Positions 1 to 8,635 of a stretch of 64,000 nucleotides of DNA are shown here, one piece after another (positions within the stretch are counted from its first letter, which is position 1; every line of letters starts with the position of its first letter). A program made the position numbers and the translations under genes. The notes below the pieces were generated by a model. It ran no database searches. It had not been told where the DNA came from and saw nothing but the letters and a program-made list of their open reading frames with translations. Origin of the DNA: Prodigiosinella aquatilis (GTDB lineage: Bacteria; Pseudomonadota; Gammaproteobacteria; Enterobacterales; Enterobacteriaceae); assembly GCA_030388725.1 (NCBI GenBank), contig CP128857.1, forward strand, positions 496,001-560,000, read 5' to 3'.

Positions 1-681
1 ATGGCAACGTTGGCGGAAGGGCAGTTTCAATCGACTCAGGATGGTAACTCTGTGCTGTTTGTCAGCAATGTCAACGGCCAGGAGTTCGAACATGTATTTT
101 TGGCACAGTTGCGCCCCCGCGATAATAGCCGTCCATCTGTGGTGGTGGCAGACCGTGGTCATGTTTCACAGAACAGTGATGGTTCCCAGATTGTCACGCT
201 GAATAAGGGTACCCGCTATGAAGGTACGGCTATGCTGCGCGATTTTCGCATCACGGATTTTAAAGACTATAAGGCTATCGTGGGTCATCAGGCAGTGACC
301 GTTGATCCCAGTAATGTAGAACAGATGAGCATGAAAACGCTGTGGCACTCCAAAGATATTAATGCCAGAGCTGAGTTTCATTGGCGTTTGACGTTGATCG
401 TTTCTGTTTTGGTGATGGCCATAATGGTGGTGCCACTCAGTGTGGTTAACCCGCGTCAGGGGCGTGTGTTGAGTATGCTCCCGGCAATGTTGCTCTACCT
501 GATTTTCTTTTTGTTACAGAGCTCGTTACGTTCCAATGCTGGCAAAGGTAAGCTCGACCCGATGATATGGATGTGGTTTACCAACCTGGTCTATTTCGCT
601 ATTGGAGTGGGACTCAACCTGTGGGATAGCGTTCCTGCGCGTAAAATACGGGCCCGTCTGAATCTGAGAGGGGCGGCCTGA
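1..681 (+). CDS. lptF: LPS export permease LptF, C-terminal part
   Basis: Inner-membrane subunit of the LptB2FG transporter that extracts lipopolysaccharide and feeds it to the periplasmic LptC/LptA bridge. The window starts inside the gene: about 226 C-terminal residues are present of roughly 366 in the family, so the ATG at position 1 is an internal methionine. Seen are the end of the periplasmic jellyroll domain followed by membrane segments at about residues 130-150, 160-175 and 195-210, with the conserved VVNPRQGRV stretch before the last helices. The stop codon overlaps the lptG start by one base (TGATG), as expected for a translationally coupled pair. Identification is by close resemblance to E. 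coli LptF. Confidence 0.96.
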   Translation: MATLAEGQFQSTQDGNSVLFVSNVNGQEFEHVFLAQLRPRDNSRPSVVVADRGHVSQNSDGSQIVTLNKGTRYEGTAMLRDFRITDFKDYKAIVGHQAVTVDPSNVEQMSMKTLWHSKDINARAEFHWRLTLIVSVLVMAIMVVPLSVVNPRQGRVLSMLPAMLLYLIFFLLQSSLRSNAGKGKLDPMIWMWFTNLVYFAIGVGLNLWDSVPARKIRARLNLRGAA

Positions 682-1751
682 TGTTTGGTGTATTAGATCG
701 TTATATCGGTAAAACCATTTTTAATACCATCATGATGACTTTGTTCATGTTGGTTTCGTTGTCTGGCATCATCAAGTTTGTTGATCAGTTACGTAAGGTA
801 GGGCAGGGCAGTTATTCGGTGATGGGTGCTGGTATATACACACTGCTCAGTGTGCCGAAAGACATTGAAATATTTTTCCCGATGGCGGCTTTACTGGGGG
901 CGTTGTTAGGGCTGGGAACACTGGCTACCCGTAGTGAATTAGTGGTGATGCAGGCCTCTGGTTTTACCCGTCTACAAATTGCTGGTTCGGTAATGAAAAC
1001 CGCCATTCCGCTGGTACTGCTGACGATGATGATCGGTGAGTGGGGCGCGCCACAAGGCGAGCAGTTGGCGCGTGATTATCGTTCCCAGATGATGTACGGT
1101 GGTTCCATGCTTTCCTCCCAGAATGGATTGTGGGCCAAAGATGGCACCGATTTTGTGTATATTCAGCGGGTCGTGAGTGACACTGAGCTTGCCGGAGTGA
1201 ACATTTACCATTTCGACAAAAATGATAAATTGCTTTTTGTCCGTTATGCCGCTTCCGCCAATTTCGATGATGGTGTCTGGAAGCTGTCTCAGGTTGAAGA
1301 GTCTGATCTCCAAAACAGCAAACAGATTGGTGGTAGCCAAATGCTCAGTGGCGTGTGGAAAACCAATCTGACACCAGACAAATTGAGTGCGGTAGCCCTT
1401 GACCCCAGTGCGCTCTCTATTCATGGTTTGTACAATTATATTAAATATCTTAAACAGAGCGGGCAGGAATCTAATCGCTATCAGCTCAACATGTGGAGCA
1501 AGCTGTTTTCACCCTTTTCTGTAGCGGTGATGATGCTAATGGCACTATCCTTTATTTTCGGCCCACTGCGCAGTGTATCGGCAGGTATGAGGATAGTGAT
1601 TGGTATTAGCTTCGGTTTCCTGTTTTATGTGCTGGATCAGATCTTCGGACCGTTGAGTCTGGTGTATCACATTCCGCCGATCCTGGGGGCATTACTGCCA
1701 AGTATGCTATTCCTGGTTATCAGCATTTTGTTATTGCTCAAGCGTCGATAA
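681..1751 (+). CDS. lptG: LPS export permease LptG
   Basis: Second transmembrane subunit of the LptB2FG lipopolysaccharide exporter, acting as a heterodimer with LptF in the inner membrane. The 356 residues match the usual length of about 360. Three N-terminal helices (about 12-35, 60-80, 100-120), a central periplasmic beta-rich domain (about 130-265) and three C-terminal helices are readable. The ATG overlaps the lptF stop by one base. The gene ends about 165 bp before tRNA-Leu; nothing else is visible in that gap apart from the tRNA promoter. Confidence 0.96.
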   Translation: MFGVLDRYIGKTIFNTIMMTLFMLVSLSGIIKFVDQLRKVGQGSYSVMGAGIYTLLSVPKDIEIFFPMAALLGALLGLGTLATRSELVVMQASGFTRLQIAGSVMKTAIPLVLLTMMIGEWGAPQGEQLARDYRSQMMYGGSMLSSQNGLWAKDGTDFVYIQRVVSDTELAGVNIYHFDKNDKLLFVRYAASANFDDGVWKLSQVEESDLQNSKQIGGSQMLSGVWKTNLTPDKLSAVALDPSALSIHGLYNYIKYLKQSGQESNRYQLNMWSKLFSPFSVAVMMLMALSFIFGPLRSVSAGMRIVIGISFGFLFYVLDQIFGPLSLVYHIPPILGALLPSMLFLVISILLLLKRR

Positions 1752-1858
1752 AGCCGCTGATGCATCAGCAACCACCTGATGCGACACATCATAATTGCGA
1801 GATAATGTACAAAGAGACGATTTTTTCAGCATTCAAGTCAGATATTTATGGATTAGGG

Positions 1859-1886
1859 TTGCGCAAGCGTAATGCCACGGTATAAT
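1859..1886 (+). promoter_or_regulatory. Sigma-70 promoter of tRNA-Leu
   Basis: TTGCGC at 1859-1864, a 16-bp spacer and a perfect TATAAT at 1881-1886. The -10 box ends 29 bp before the mature tRNA 5' end, which suits a short tRNA leader. Confidence 0.75.
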
Positions 1887-1915
1887 CCACGACGTTTTCC
1901 GCATACTACTTCAGT

Positions 1916-2000
1916 GCCGAAGTGGCGAAATCGGTAGACGCAGTTGATTCAAAATCAACCGCCGCAAGGTGTGCCGGTTCGAGTCCGGCCTTCGGCACCA
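1916..2000 (+). tRNA. leuX: tRNA-Leu (anticodon CAA)
   Basis: 85-nt class II tRNA. The anticodon stem GTTGA/TCAAC (1943-1947/1955-1959) encloses the loop TTCAAAA with CAA at 1950-1952. The variable arm, T arm (GGTTCGAGTCC) and encoded CCA end are complete, and the acceptor stem GCCGAAG pairs with CTTCGGC. The sequence is almost identical to E. coli leuX, a frequent integration site. Its 3' end serves as the attachment site for the downstream integrative elements. Confidence 0.97.
1978..2000 (+). repeat. Attachment-site copy 1 inside the tRNA 3' end
   Basis: The 23 bases from the T arm to the CCA end are repeated, minus one G, at 13570-13591. A duplicated tRNA 3' end next to P4-type integrases is the standard signature of integration. 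It keeps the tRNA functional. Confidence 0.8.
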
Positions 2001-2014
2001 AATAGTACAAAATC

Positions 2015-2037
2015 GACGTCTATTGACGTCTTTTTTT
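2015..2037 (+). terminator. Intrinsic terminator of tRNA-Leu
   Basis: GACGTC, loop TATT, GACGTC (self-complementary six-base stem), then seven T residues (2031-2037). Confidence 0.8.
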
Positions 2038-2189
2038 GTCTCTAAAATCCAGCAGTTACGCTGTTTCCCCTCTGTTCTATGTCTCTTGACGTCCACTCAC
2101 ATCTATCCACATATACCAACAAATGATGGTATAACTGGTGGTATCTTCGGTTCGATTGATTTTGATACCAACAATGGAGGTATCAACTG

Positions 2190-2360
2190 ATGGCGCTCAC
2201 TGATATCAAAGTTCGAACAACCAAACCCTCAGATAAACCCTTCAAACTCACGGATGGGCAGGGTATGCACCTGCTAATCAATCCAAACGGCGCTAAGTAT
2301 TGGCGATTGCAATACCGTTTTGATGGCAAACAAAAGGTTCTGGCATTAGGTGTCTATGTG
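2190..2360 (+). pseudogene. P4-type integrase, N-terminal fragment
   Basis: The first ~57 codons of a tyrosine recombinase of the P4 type: the arm-binding N-terminus reading MALTDIKVRTTKPSDKP, with the family motif LLINPNGAKYWRLQYRFDGK and then LALGVY. After that, where homologues continue YPxVSLAxAR, the sequence diverges into insertion-sequence DNA. The whole catalytic domain is missing. It is preceded by a GGAGG ribosome-binding site and lies 190 bp after the tRNA, the usual place for such an integrase. It resembles the intact integrase at 13810 in the same segment but is clearly a different gene. Confidence 0.85.
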
Positions 2361-2552
2361 AGTATCCCTGCAAAACGGCCCATTCATTTTTAGAGATCTT
2401 CCGGCATACTGTTTATGTCCTTTAAAGAGATCGCCATGCGCAAAGCCCGATTCACCGAACACCAGATTATCGCCGTGCTGAAGTCCGTCGAAGCTGGACG
2501 TACCGTCAAAGATGTCTGTCGCGAAGCGGGGATATCCGAGGCCTCGTACTAC

Positions 2553-3863
2553 ATCTATGGACTACCTCCGTTTTGCAAGTACAGAATCTGGTTTTGGGTT
2601 GTTGCTTACATCTATCCGGCATCAGGAAAACTAACCTGTGCCCAAATGGGTAATCCGCACACAATCGCCTCAACAACTGGACGGCCTCTGAGGCCAATAT
2701 AATAGTCAGGTTCCGATTGTGCAGGTGCAACCTGTCACCATTTTTCAGTACACTGCAACTCGTCTGGCTGGGTACTAACTTCCAACTGCCTGATACTCGG
2801 TATCGTTTCTCAGCATCGACCAGATTATTCTCGCGTTCTTGTTAGCGACCGCCACGGTCGTTTTATTAAACCCGCGCCGTTCCTTTAACTGGTTAACCCA
2901 CTGATGCAGGCTACCATCATTGTTATTCGTGGCAACTCTGACGACAGCGCGGGCACCATGAATAAACAGGGTCCGCAGATGCTTGTCGCCTTTTTTTGTC
3001 ATATTCATCAGTACCTGTCTGTCGCCGCTTGAGTGCTGTCGAGGGACTAAACCAAGCCATGCAGCAAAATGACGGCCATTCTTAAATTCTGTTCCTTTAC
3101 CTATCGCAGCAACTACAGCAGTGGCAGTTTTTGGCCCTATGCCCTTAACTTTGGCAATTCGCTGACAAGCTTCGGATGGCCTGAATACTACGTCTATTTC
3201 TTTATCAAAAAAGCTAATACGCCGTCCGAGATCGTTAAAAAGATCATAGAGCTCTGCAATCGTTCTGCGCATTCGGGTACTGAGACCATTTTCTGCATCT
3301 TCAAGGATAAGCGGAACGGCACGACGAACTCTTGAGACTGCCGCACCGATTGTTATTCCCCGATCAAGCAGTAGCCCTCGGATTTGACAGACTGTAGCAG
3401 TACGATGATTGACAATACGCTGTCTTGCACGGTGTAGAGCCTGAATATCCTGCTGTTCAGAGCTTTTCGGTGGAACAAACTGCATCGTAGGTTGCATCAG
3501 AGCCACAGCTATCGCCTGCGCATCGTTACCGTCATTTTTTTGCCCACGGACAAAAGGTTTTACATGCTGTGGGCTGATGACTTTTACGTTATGACCCAAT
3601 TTCTCAAACTCACGCTGCCAGTAAAATGCGCCTGTGGATGCTTCGACACCAATCAGACAGGCAGGAATATTTGCCACCGTCTGGAGTAATTCTTTTCGAC
3701 CGGTACGTTTTGTATAAACCGGTTTGCCAGCCTGGTTTAATCCACAAAGCTGGAAAACATTTTTAGCCAGATCAATACCCAGAAATACGATATTCATGGT
3801 GACTCTCCTGCTGAGCATATTTCGTACAGTTAACCGCAGAGGGGGGAGGTAGTCCATCCCATT
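2553..3863 (-). mobile_element. IS110-family element (IS1111-like) inside an IS3 OrfA
   Basis: About 1.31 kb inserted between the codons for Y and N of the interrupted OrfA, so the ends are set by the restored reading frame to within a few bases. Subterminal inverted repeats are visible: ATGGACTACCTCC near the left end and its complement near the right. The long non-coding segment lies downstream of the transposase gene (2553-2774), with only about 66 bp upstream. Subterminal repeats and a long 3' non-coding end fit the IS1111 branch, in which the bridge RNA would be encoded there; that part is inference. Confidence 0.75.
2775..3797 (-). CDS. IS110-family DEDD transposase
   Basis: 340-residue transposase, full length. 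The N-terminal DEDD domain shows FLGIDLAKNVFQL (first Asp), GVEASTGAFYW (Glu) and NDGNDAQAIA (the D-x-x-D pair). The C-terminal Transposase_20 part shows KVKGIGPKTATAV and RHFAAWLGLVPRQHSSG with the likely catalytic serine. The start is the ATG at 3797, preceded by GGAGAG; an upstream in-frame extension would run into the neighbouring IS sequence. It looks intact and may be active. Confidence 0.9.
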   Translation of the reverse strand: MNIVFLGIDLAKNVFQLCGLNQAGKPVYTKRTGRKELLQTVANIPACLIGVEASTGAFYWQREFEKLGHNVKVISPQHVKPFVRGQKNDGNDAQAIAVALMQPTMQFVPPKSSEQQDIQALHRARQRIVNHRTATVCQIRGLLLDRGITIGAAVSRVRRAVPLILEDAENGLSTRMRRTIAELYDLFNDLGRRISFFDKEIDVVFRPSEACQRIAKVKGIGPKTATAVVAAIGKGTEFKNGRHFAAWLGLVPRQHSSGDRQVLMNMTKKGDKHLRTLFIHGARAVVRVATNNNDGSLHQWVNQLKERRGFNKTTVAVANKNARIIWSMLRNDTEYQAVGS

Positions 3864-4048
3864 AACTGGAAAGCGAAGTTTGGCGGTATGGAAGCTTCGG
3901 ATATCAAAAAGATGAAAGATCTGGAGGACGAAAATCGTCGTCTCAAACAGATGTTTGCCGATCTGAGTCTTGAGTGTCGTGCTCTCCCCCTCTGGCAGGA
4001 TAGTTGACACCCCAAACTGAAAATCTCTATGGGGCAACGGAGCCTGTT

Positions 4049-4531
4049 ATGAAACGTTATTCACCAGAGCGTAAGGCCGCTGTATTAGCTAAATTACTTC
4101 CTCCTTACAACATGACCGTCACCGCACTTGCACAACAGGAAGGGATATCGGAAGCTACCCTTTATAATTGGCGGGTCCAAGCCAAACTGGAGGGAAAACC
4201 AGTGCCCGGTGCCAACAAAACCACAGACCTTTGGTCGACAGAAGCCCGTTTTGCCGTCATCGTTGAAACCGCCACACTCAGTGAAGCCGAACTGAGCGAA
4301 TACTGCCGTCGCAAAGGGCTTTATCCTGAACAAATAGCGCAGTGGAAACAGGATTTTCTCCAGACGCCACAAGTCGATACCCGGCAGTCGCAAAAACAGG
4401 CCCAAAAGAAAATCAAAGGGCTGGAGCGTGAATTGGCGCGCAAAGAAAAGGCCCTGGCGGAGGCGGCAGCCCTGCTGGTCCTGAGAAAAAAGCTGAATCA
4501 GTATTACGGCGAGGCGGACGAGGACGACTGA
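4049..4531 (+). CDS. IS3-family OrfA (element A)
   Basis: 160 residues. An N-terminal helix-turn-helix (about 5-40, with ATLYNWR) binds the IS ends, and a charged coiled coil fills the C-terminus (about 115-150). Near its end is the slippery run AAAAAAG (4486-4492). The -1 frame stays open from there into OrfB, so the active transposase is expected to be an OrfAB fusion made by programmed -1 frameshifting, as known for the family. The start is the ATG at 4049; upstream codons belong to the terminal repeat region. Confidence 0.85.
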   Translation: MKRYSPERKAAVLAKLLPPYNMTVTALAQQEGISEATLYNWRVQAKLEGKPVPGANKTTDLWSTEARFAVIVETATLSEAELSEYCRRKGLYPEQIAQWKQDFLQTPQVDTRQSQKQAQKKIKGLERELARKEKALAEAAALLVLRKKLNQYYGEADEDD

Positions 4532-4548
4532 CCCCCGCTCACGAATGC

Positions 4549-5574
4549 GTGCGACTGATCCGATGGATACGTGAAGCCATGAGCGCCGGTGCACGTCTGA
4601 TCCCCGCTTGTCGGGAAGCAGGGTTAAGCCTGAGCACCTGGCGGCGCTGGAATCACCAGGCTGAAGACCGTCGTCCCACGGCAGAGCGTCCGGTACCAGC
4701 CAATAAACTGACCGCCGAAGAAGAGCATCAGATAGTCACGGTATGTAATGAGCCGGAATATGCCAGCCTGCCGCCGGCGCAGATCGTGCCACGGCTGGCG
4801 GACAAGGGCCTCTATCTGGCCAGTGAATCGACGTTTTACCGGGTACTGCGGCGGCAGGGTCAAGTACATCACCGTGGCCGTAGCCGCGCACCGCTGAAGG
4901 TGAATAAACCGACCCGCTATCAGGCTGTTGGGCCATGCCAAGTGTGGACGTGGGACGTCACCTGGCTGGCCTCCAGGGTTCGCGGCCGCTATTTTTATCT
5001 GTATCTGATAGAAGATATTTTTAGCCGTAAAATCGTCGGTTACGAGGTTCACGAAGAGGAAAGCGGCGAGCGAGCGGCCGCGCTGCTGCACCGCACCGTG
5101 TTACGTGAACGGTGTTACCGCCATCCGTTAGTGTTACATGCCGACAATGGTGCGCCGATGAAATCCCAGACGCTGAAAGCGAAACTGGAAGAACTGAACA
5201 TCACGGGTTCGCACAGCCGACCACGAGTCAGCAACGATAATCCGTATGTGGAGTCGCTGTTCAGAACGCTAAAATATGCTCCGTCGTGGCCGTCATCAGG
5301 CTTCCTGGATCTGGCTGAAGCCCGGCGTTGGGTGGAGGGCTTTAGCCGGTGGTATAACAAGGAGCATCGGCATGGCGCGATCAGTTATGTCACACCAGAA
5401 CAACGGCATCAGGGAGAAGATATAAGCCTGCTGGCAAAACGAAAAGCCTTGTATGACATGGCTAAAAAAGCCCGACCGGAACGGTGGTCAGCCTCATGCC
5501 GTCAGTGGCAGCGGGTAGATGTAGTAATGTTGAATCCAGACAAGCCAGAAACCGGGCTAAAATCTGCAGCGTAA
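4549..5574 (+). CDS. IS3-family transposase OrfB (element A)
   Basis: 341 residues counted from a GTG, but more likely made as a -1 frameshift fusion with OrfA, since the frame is open back to the slippery site at 4486. An HTH region lies at about 15-35 (STWRRW). The rve integrase core follows with WTWDVTWL (first Asp), HADNGAPM (second Asp) and a Glu in the NDNPYVESLFRTLKY region, completing the DDE triad. The C-terminus RWYNKEHRHGAISYVTPEQRH is typical. No disruption is seen. Confidence 0.85.
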   Translation: MRLIRWIREAMSAGARLIPACREAGLSLSTWRRWNHQAEDRRPTAERPVPANKLTAEEEHQIVTVCNEPEYASLPPAQIVPRLADKGLYLASESTFYRVLRRQGQVHHRGRSRAPLKVNKPTRYQAVGPCQVWTWDVTWLASRVRGRYFYLYLIEDIFSRKIVGYEVHEEESGERAAALLHRTVLRERCYRHPLVLHADNGAPMKSQTLKAKLEELNITGSHSRPRVSNDNPYVESLFRTLKYAPSWPSSGFLDLAEARRWVEGFSRWYNKEHRHGAISYVTPEQRHQGEDISLLAKRKALYDMAKKARPERWSASCRQWQRVDVVMLNPDKPETGLKSAA

Positions 5575-5606
5575 AAACGAATAAGGGTGTCAACTTCGTT
5601 GACAGC

Positions 5607-6219
5607 TACCGAGTTTCATCTGCAGGGTCTGTGATTTCATTGCGGCCCCGTTATCCGCATGCAGCACCAGGGGCTGACGCCAGCATCCCTCACGCATCAC
5701 ACTGCGCTGCATTAAGGCCGCGGCCTGTTCGCCACTTTCCGTTTCATGCACTTCGTAACCCGTGATTTTCCGGCTGTACAGGTCGATTATCATATACAGG
5801 TAAAACCAGCGACCGCGCACCACTGAGGGTAACCAGGTGATGTCCCATGACCACACCTGGCAGGGCTCACTGGCGGTGAAGGTTGTCGGCACCGGCACCC
5901 GCTGTGGCCGTAACTGACGTCCCCGCCGATGAACTTCTCCATAACGGCGCAGCACCCGATAAAAGGTTGATTCGCTCGCCAGATAAATACCTTTATCTGC
6001 CAGTCGTGGCACAATTTGGGTCGGAGGCAGGCTCGCATACTCCGGCCGGTGGCAGATATCCCGTATCTGTTGCTCTTCCTCTGTGCTGAGGCGATTTCCC
6101 GGGGTGGGCCTTACGGCCCCCGGACGACCATCCTCCCGACACTTTTGCCACCGCCGCCAGGTACGCAGACTCAGACTGACTTCCCGGCAGGCGATAACAC
6201 GTCGGGCTCCGGATGCCAC
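5607..6219 (-). pseudogene. OrfB of element B, N-terminal part
   Basis: About 204 residues of an rve-type IS3 transposase, including WSWDITWL and HADNGAAMKSQ (two of the three catalytic residues). After MKLG the frame runs into foreign sequence and stops within a few codons. The catalytic Glu region (NDNAYAESLFRTLKY) is in the separated part at 8204-8585. It cannot act alone. Confidence 0.85.
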
Positions 6220-6266
6220 GGCTTCATTAATCCACAGGATGAACTGCCGGCGCTCATCTTCAGGCG

Positions 6267-6749
6267 TCAGTCTTCCCCGTCCGTTTCCCCGTAATAATCC
6301 CTGAGCTTTTTTCGTAGTACCAGTATCGCAGCCGCCTCCGCCAGTGCCTTCTCCTTACGGGCCAGCTCTCTCTTCAGCTGTTTATTCTCTTTCTGGCTCT
6401 GTTTCAGCGCGGCTTTATCATCCGGCGCAGAGGTCTGTAAAAAGGCCTGCTTCCACTGCGTCAGTTGTTCCGGATAAAGGCCTTTTTTACGGCAGTACTC
6501 TGCGACTTCAGCCTCAGAAAGCGTGGCGGTTTCCACGATGGTGGCAAAGCGCGCTTCTGCTGACCACTGTTCACCGTTTTTGTCTGCACCGGGCACCGGT
6601 TTCCCCTCTGCTTTAGCCTGATTTCGCCAGTTATACAGAGTAGCTTCAGATATTCCATCCATCTGTGCAACAGCGGCCACGGTCATGTTGTAAGGGGGCA
6701 GCAGTTTTGCCAGCACTGACGCTTTACGCTCAGGGGAAATTCGTTTCAT
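6267..6749 (-). CDS. IS3-family OrfA (element B)
   Basis: 160 residues, the same length as OrfA of element A and similar throughout (MKRISPERKASVLAKLLPPY at the start, coiled-coil C-terminus). It has HTH residues ATLYNWR and the slippery AAAAAAG near its end. It is intact, although its OrfB partner is broken, so it could act as a repressor or partner for element A; that is inference. Confidence 0.85.
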   Translation of the reverse strand: MKRISPERKASVLAKLLPPYNMTVAAVAQMDGISEATLYNWRNQAKAEGKPVPGADKNGEQWSAEARFATIVETATLSEAEVAEYCRKKGLYPEQLTQWKQAFLQTSAPDDKAALKQSQKENKQLKRELARKEKALAEAAAILVLRKKLRDYYGETDGED

Positions 6750-6796
6750 TTGTCACTCCGTTATCCTCAGAATTATTTTTCAGAGGGGGTGACAAC

Positions 6797-8203
6797 TATC
6801 CTTGTATGTAATAACAATGTGGTGGTTAGCTACCAGCACATGAGGCGGAGTGAGTCAGTAACTATCCTTAAGGCTACGACCTTCGGTGTCAGCTAAAACC
6901 CTCCGCTTCACCTTTCACGCCAGCATTAACATTGAACGGTTGCCAAGAGCGATGACTCTGCATGTACAAGGGTAATAGGCGTGATGGTTCTGTGAAAGGA
7001 GAAACGGCTATGTTTCAGTTAGGTGTTGACGTCAGCAAGAAAACCCTGGATTTGTGTCTGCTGTGTGATGGCGTAAAAGGCAAGGTGAAAACGCGCAAGC
7101 TTAAAAACGATTTTAATGCGGTCATTGCTGTAATTAGTTGGCTCTGCAAACAGAACGTCGGGTTGAAAAATGTTCATATCATTATGGAAGCCACGGGCGT
7201 TTATCACGAATCATTAGCATATGGCCTTCACAAGGCCGGTGCGATGATATCGCTTGCCAATCCATACCGCAGTAGAGAATTTGCCCGTGGTATGGGGATC
7301 CTGACGAAAAATGACAGGGTTGATGCTTATATGCTTGCCTGTTACGGCGCGCTTAAAGCACCTGAAGCGTGGAGCCCGCCGCCGGACAACATCCTCCATC
7401 TCAGTGCGCTTTTGCATCGTCGCGATGCTCTTGTCGCAGACAGTATCCGCGAAAAAAACAGGCTGGAAAATGCAAGGGCAACTGATACCCCCGCTGTTAT
7501 TACTGTATCTATAGAAAACATGCTCCGAAGTTTAGGTGCAGAACTGAAGCACCTGGACGCTCTCATACAAAGTCATCTCGATCAGGATCCTGAATTAAAA
7601 AAGAATTTTGACCTGCTGACATCAATAAAATCCGTAGGTTTTCTGTTGGGTCTGAATATGCTGGTTATCCTGGGTAGCCATCACTTCGAAACAGCGCAAC
7701 AGGTCGCTGCCTTTCTCGGTGTAGTGCCTGTTGAAAAGAACTCAGGTACTTCAGTCAGAGGACGGGGACGGTTGTCAAAAATCGGGCCGCCGGAGATCCG
7801 TGCAAAACTCTATCTGGCTTCGTTGTGCGGCATGAGATTTAACCCGGCGATGAAGGCAATGTATGAGCGATTATGCCAGCGTGGTAAGGCAAAAATGTGT
7901 GCCATTGGTGCCCTGATGCGAAAACTTGTTCACTGGTGCTATGGTGTACTGAAAACACAAAAACCGTTCGATGCAGAATACCGCTTTTCTGATGAGCACG
8001 ATGCATGCAAAGTGACATGATGCGATGGTTCCATGTGGCACTGGATTCATTAACGTAAATCAGTGGTAGCCGATTAGATAGGTGCCTACGATAAATCAAA
8101 AGATAGCGCAGGCAGTTTGCTGACGGTCCCTCAGTGCACAGGGTGCGATTCACCAAAAGTTGAATCTATTTTTTCTTGACTTAACACGGTAGCTGACACT
8201 GGG
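6797..8203 (+). mobile_element. IS110-family element 2, splitting element B
   Basis: Inserted in orfB of element B: its right end TAGCTGACAC (about 8194-8203) directly precedes GGGTGAACTG of the orfB 3' part. A matching GTGTCAGCTA lies at about 6878-6887. The left end is uncertain (somewhere in 6797-6878), because the segment to the left has been inverted. About 200 bp of non-coding DNA precede the transposase, the position where IS110-group elements encode their bridge RNA. Confidence 0.65.
7010..8020 (+). CDS. IS110-family DEDD transposase (element 2)
   Basis: 336 residues from the ATG at 7010, preceded by AAAGGAG; an earlier in-frame ATG at 6962 has no good ribosome-binding site. DEDD residues are seen in QLGVDVSKKTLDL, IMEATGVYHE and KNDRVDAYMLA. 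The Transposase_20 region has TSIKSVGFLLG and AAFLGVVPVEKNSGTSVRGRG. It is clearly different from the IS1111-like copy at 2775. It appears complete. Confidence 0.9.
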   Translation: MFQLGVDVSKKTLDLCLLCDGVKGKVKTRKLKNDFNAVIAVISWLCKQNVGLKNVHIIMEATGVYHESLAYGLHKAGAMISLANPYRSREFARGMGILTKNDRVDAYMLACYGALKAPEAWSPPPDNILHLSALLHRRDALVADSIREKNRLENARATDTPAVITVSIENMLRSLGAELKHLDALIQSHLDQDPELKKNFDLLTSIKSVGFLLGLNMLVILGSHHFETAQQVAAFLGVVPVEKNSGTSVRGRGRLSKIGPPEIRAKLYLASLCGMRFNPAMKAMYERLCQRGKAKMCAIGALMRKLVHWCYGVLKTQKPFDAEYRFSDEHDACKVT

Positions 8204-8585
8204 TGAACTGTATGAACTGAATATCACGCCGTCCCACAGCAGGCCACGGGTGAGTAACGATAACGCGTATGCAGAGTCGCTGTTCCGTACGCTGAAATAT
8301 GTGCCACAGTGGCCGTCGTCGGGGTTCAGAACGCTGGGTGAGGCCCGTCAGTGGGTGGAGAAATTTACCCGCTGGTACAACGAAGAGCACCGTCACAGCG
8401 GGATACGGTATGTGACGCCGGGGCAGCGTCACCGTGGCGAAGATAATGCCCTGCTGAAGCAGCGTGATGACCTGTACCGGATGGCACAGAAAGCCCATCC
8501 TGAGCGCTGGTCAGGCAGAACGAGAAACTGGCAGCCGGAAGGTCCGGTAACACTGAATCCGGAGCGGGAAAAACAGGTAGCTTAA
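8204..8585 (+). pseudogene. OrfB of element B, C-terminal part
   Basis: Reads LGELYELNITPSHSRPRVS, then NDNAYAESLFRTLKY with the last catalytic Glu, and ends ...EREKQVA. It continues in frame from MKLG of the fragment ending at 5607 on the other strand. The right terminal repeat GGGGTGACAACTACC follows at 8594-8608. Confidence 0.85.
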
Positions 8586-8635
8586 ATTAACCAGGGGTGA
8601 CAACTACCTTGACATTTACCGTATACCGGAAACAG

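Larger units (their letters stand above)
2436..3986 (+). pseudogene. IS3-family OrfA remnant, interrupted
   Basis: Residues starting MRKARFTEHQIIAVLKSVE (2436-2552) and NWKAKFGG...SLECRAL (3864-3986) together form about 80 residues of an IS3-family OrfA: a helix-turn-helix followed by the leucine-zipper-like stretch DLEDENRRLKQMFADL. The two parts are in register once the IS110-type element at 2553-3863 is removed. The start of its OrfB and its right end are lost, replaced by the next IS at about 3999. It is the oldest layer of the IS pile that truncated the first integrase. Confidence 0.8.
3999..5597 (+). mobile_element. IS3-family element A, complete
   Basis: About 1.6 kb with two overlapping-frame genes and imperfect ends sharing GTTGACACC (left, 4003-4011) and its complement GGTGTCAAC (right, 5587-5595). 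It has replaced the right part of the older IS3 remnant. Exact ends and any target duplication are not certain because the flanks are other IS sequences. Confidence 0.75.
5607..6796 (-). mobile_element. IS3-family element B, 5' part (inverted)
   Basis: Left part of an IS closely related to element A, with its terminal repeat GATAGTTGTCACCCC (complement at about 6780-6795), complete orfA and the first two thirds of orfB. It is cut at 5607 inside orfB. The missing 3' third lies on the opposite strand at 8204-8608. The two halves join in frame (ATGAAACT plus GGGTGAACTG), so they were once a single copy. Confidence 0.85.
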
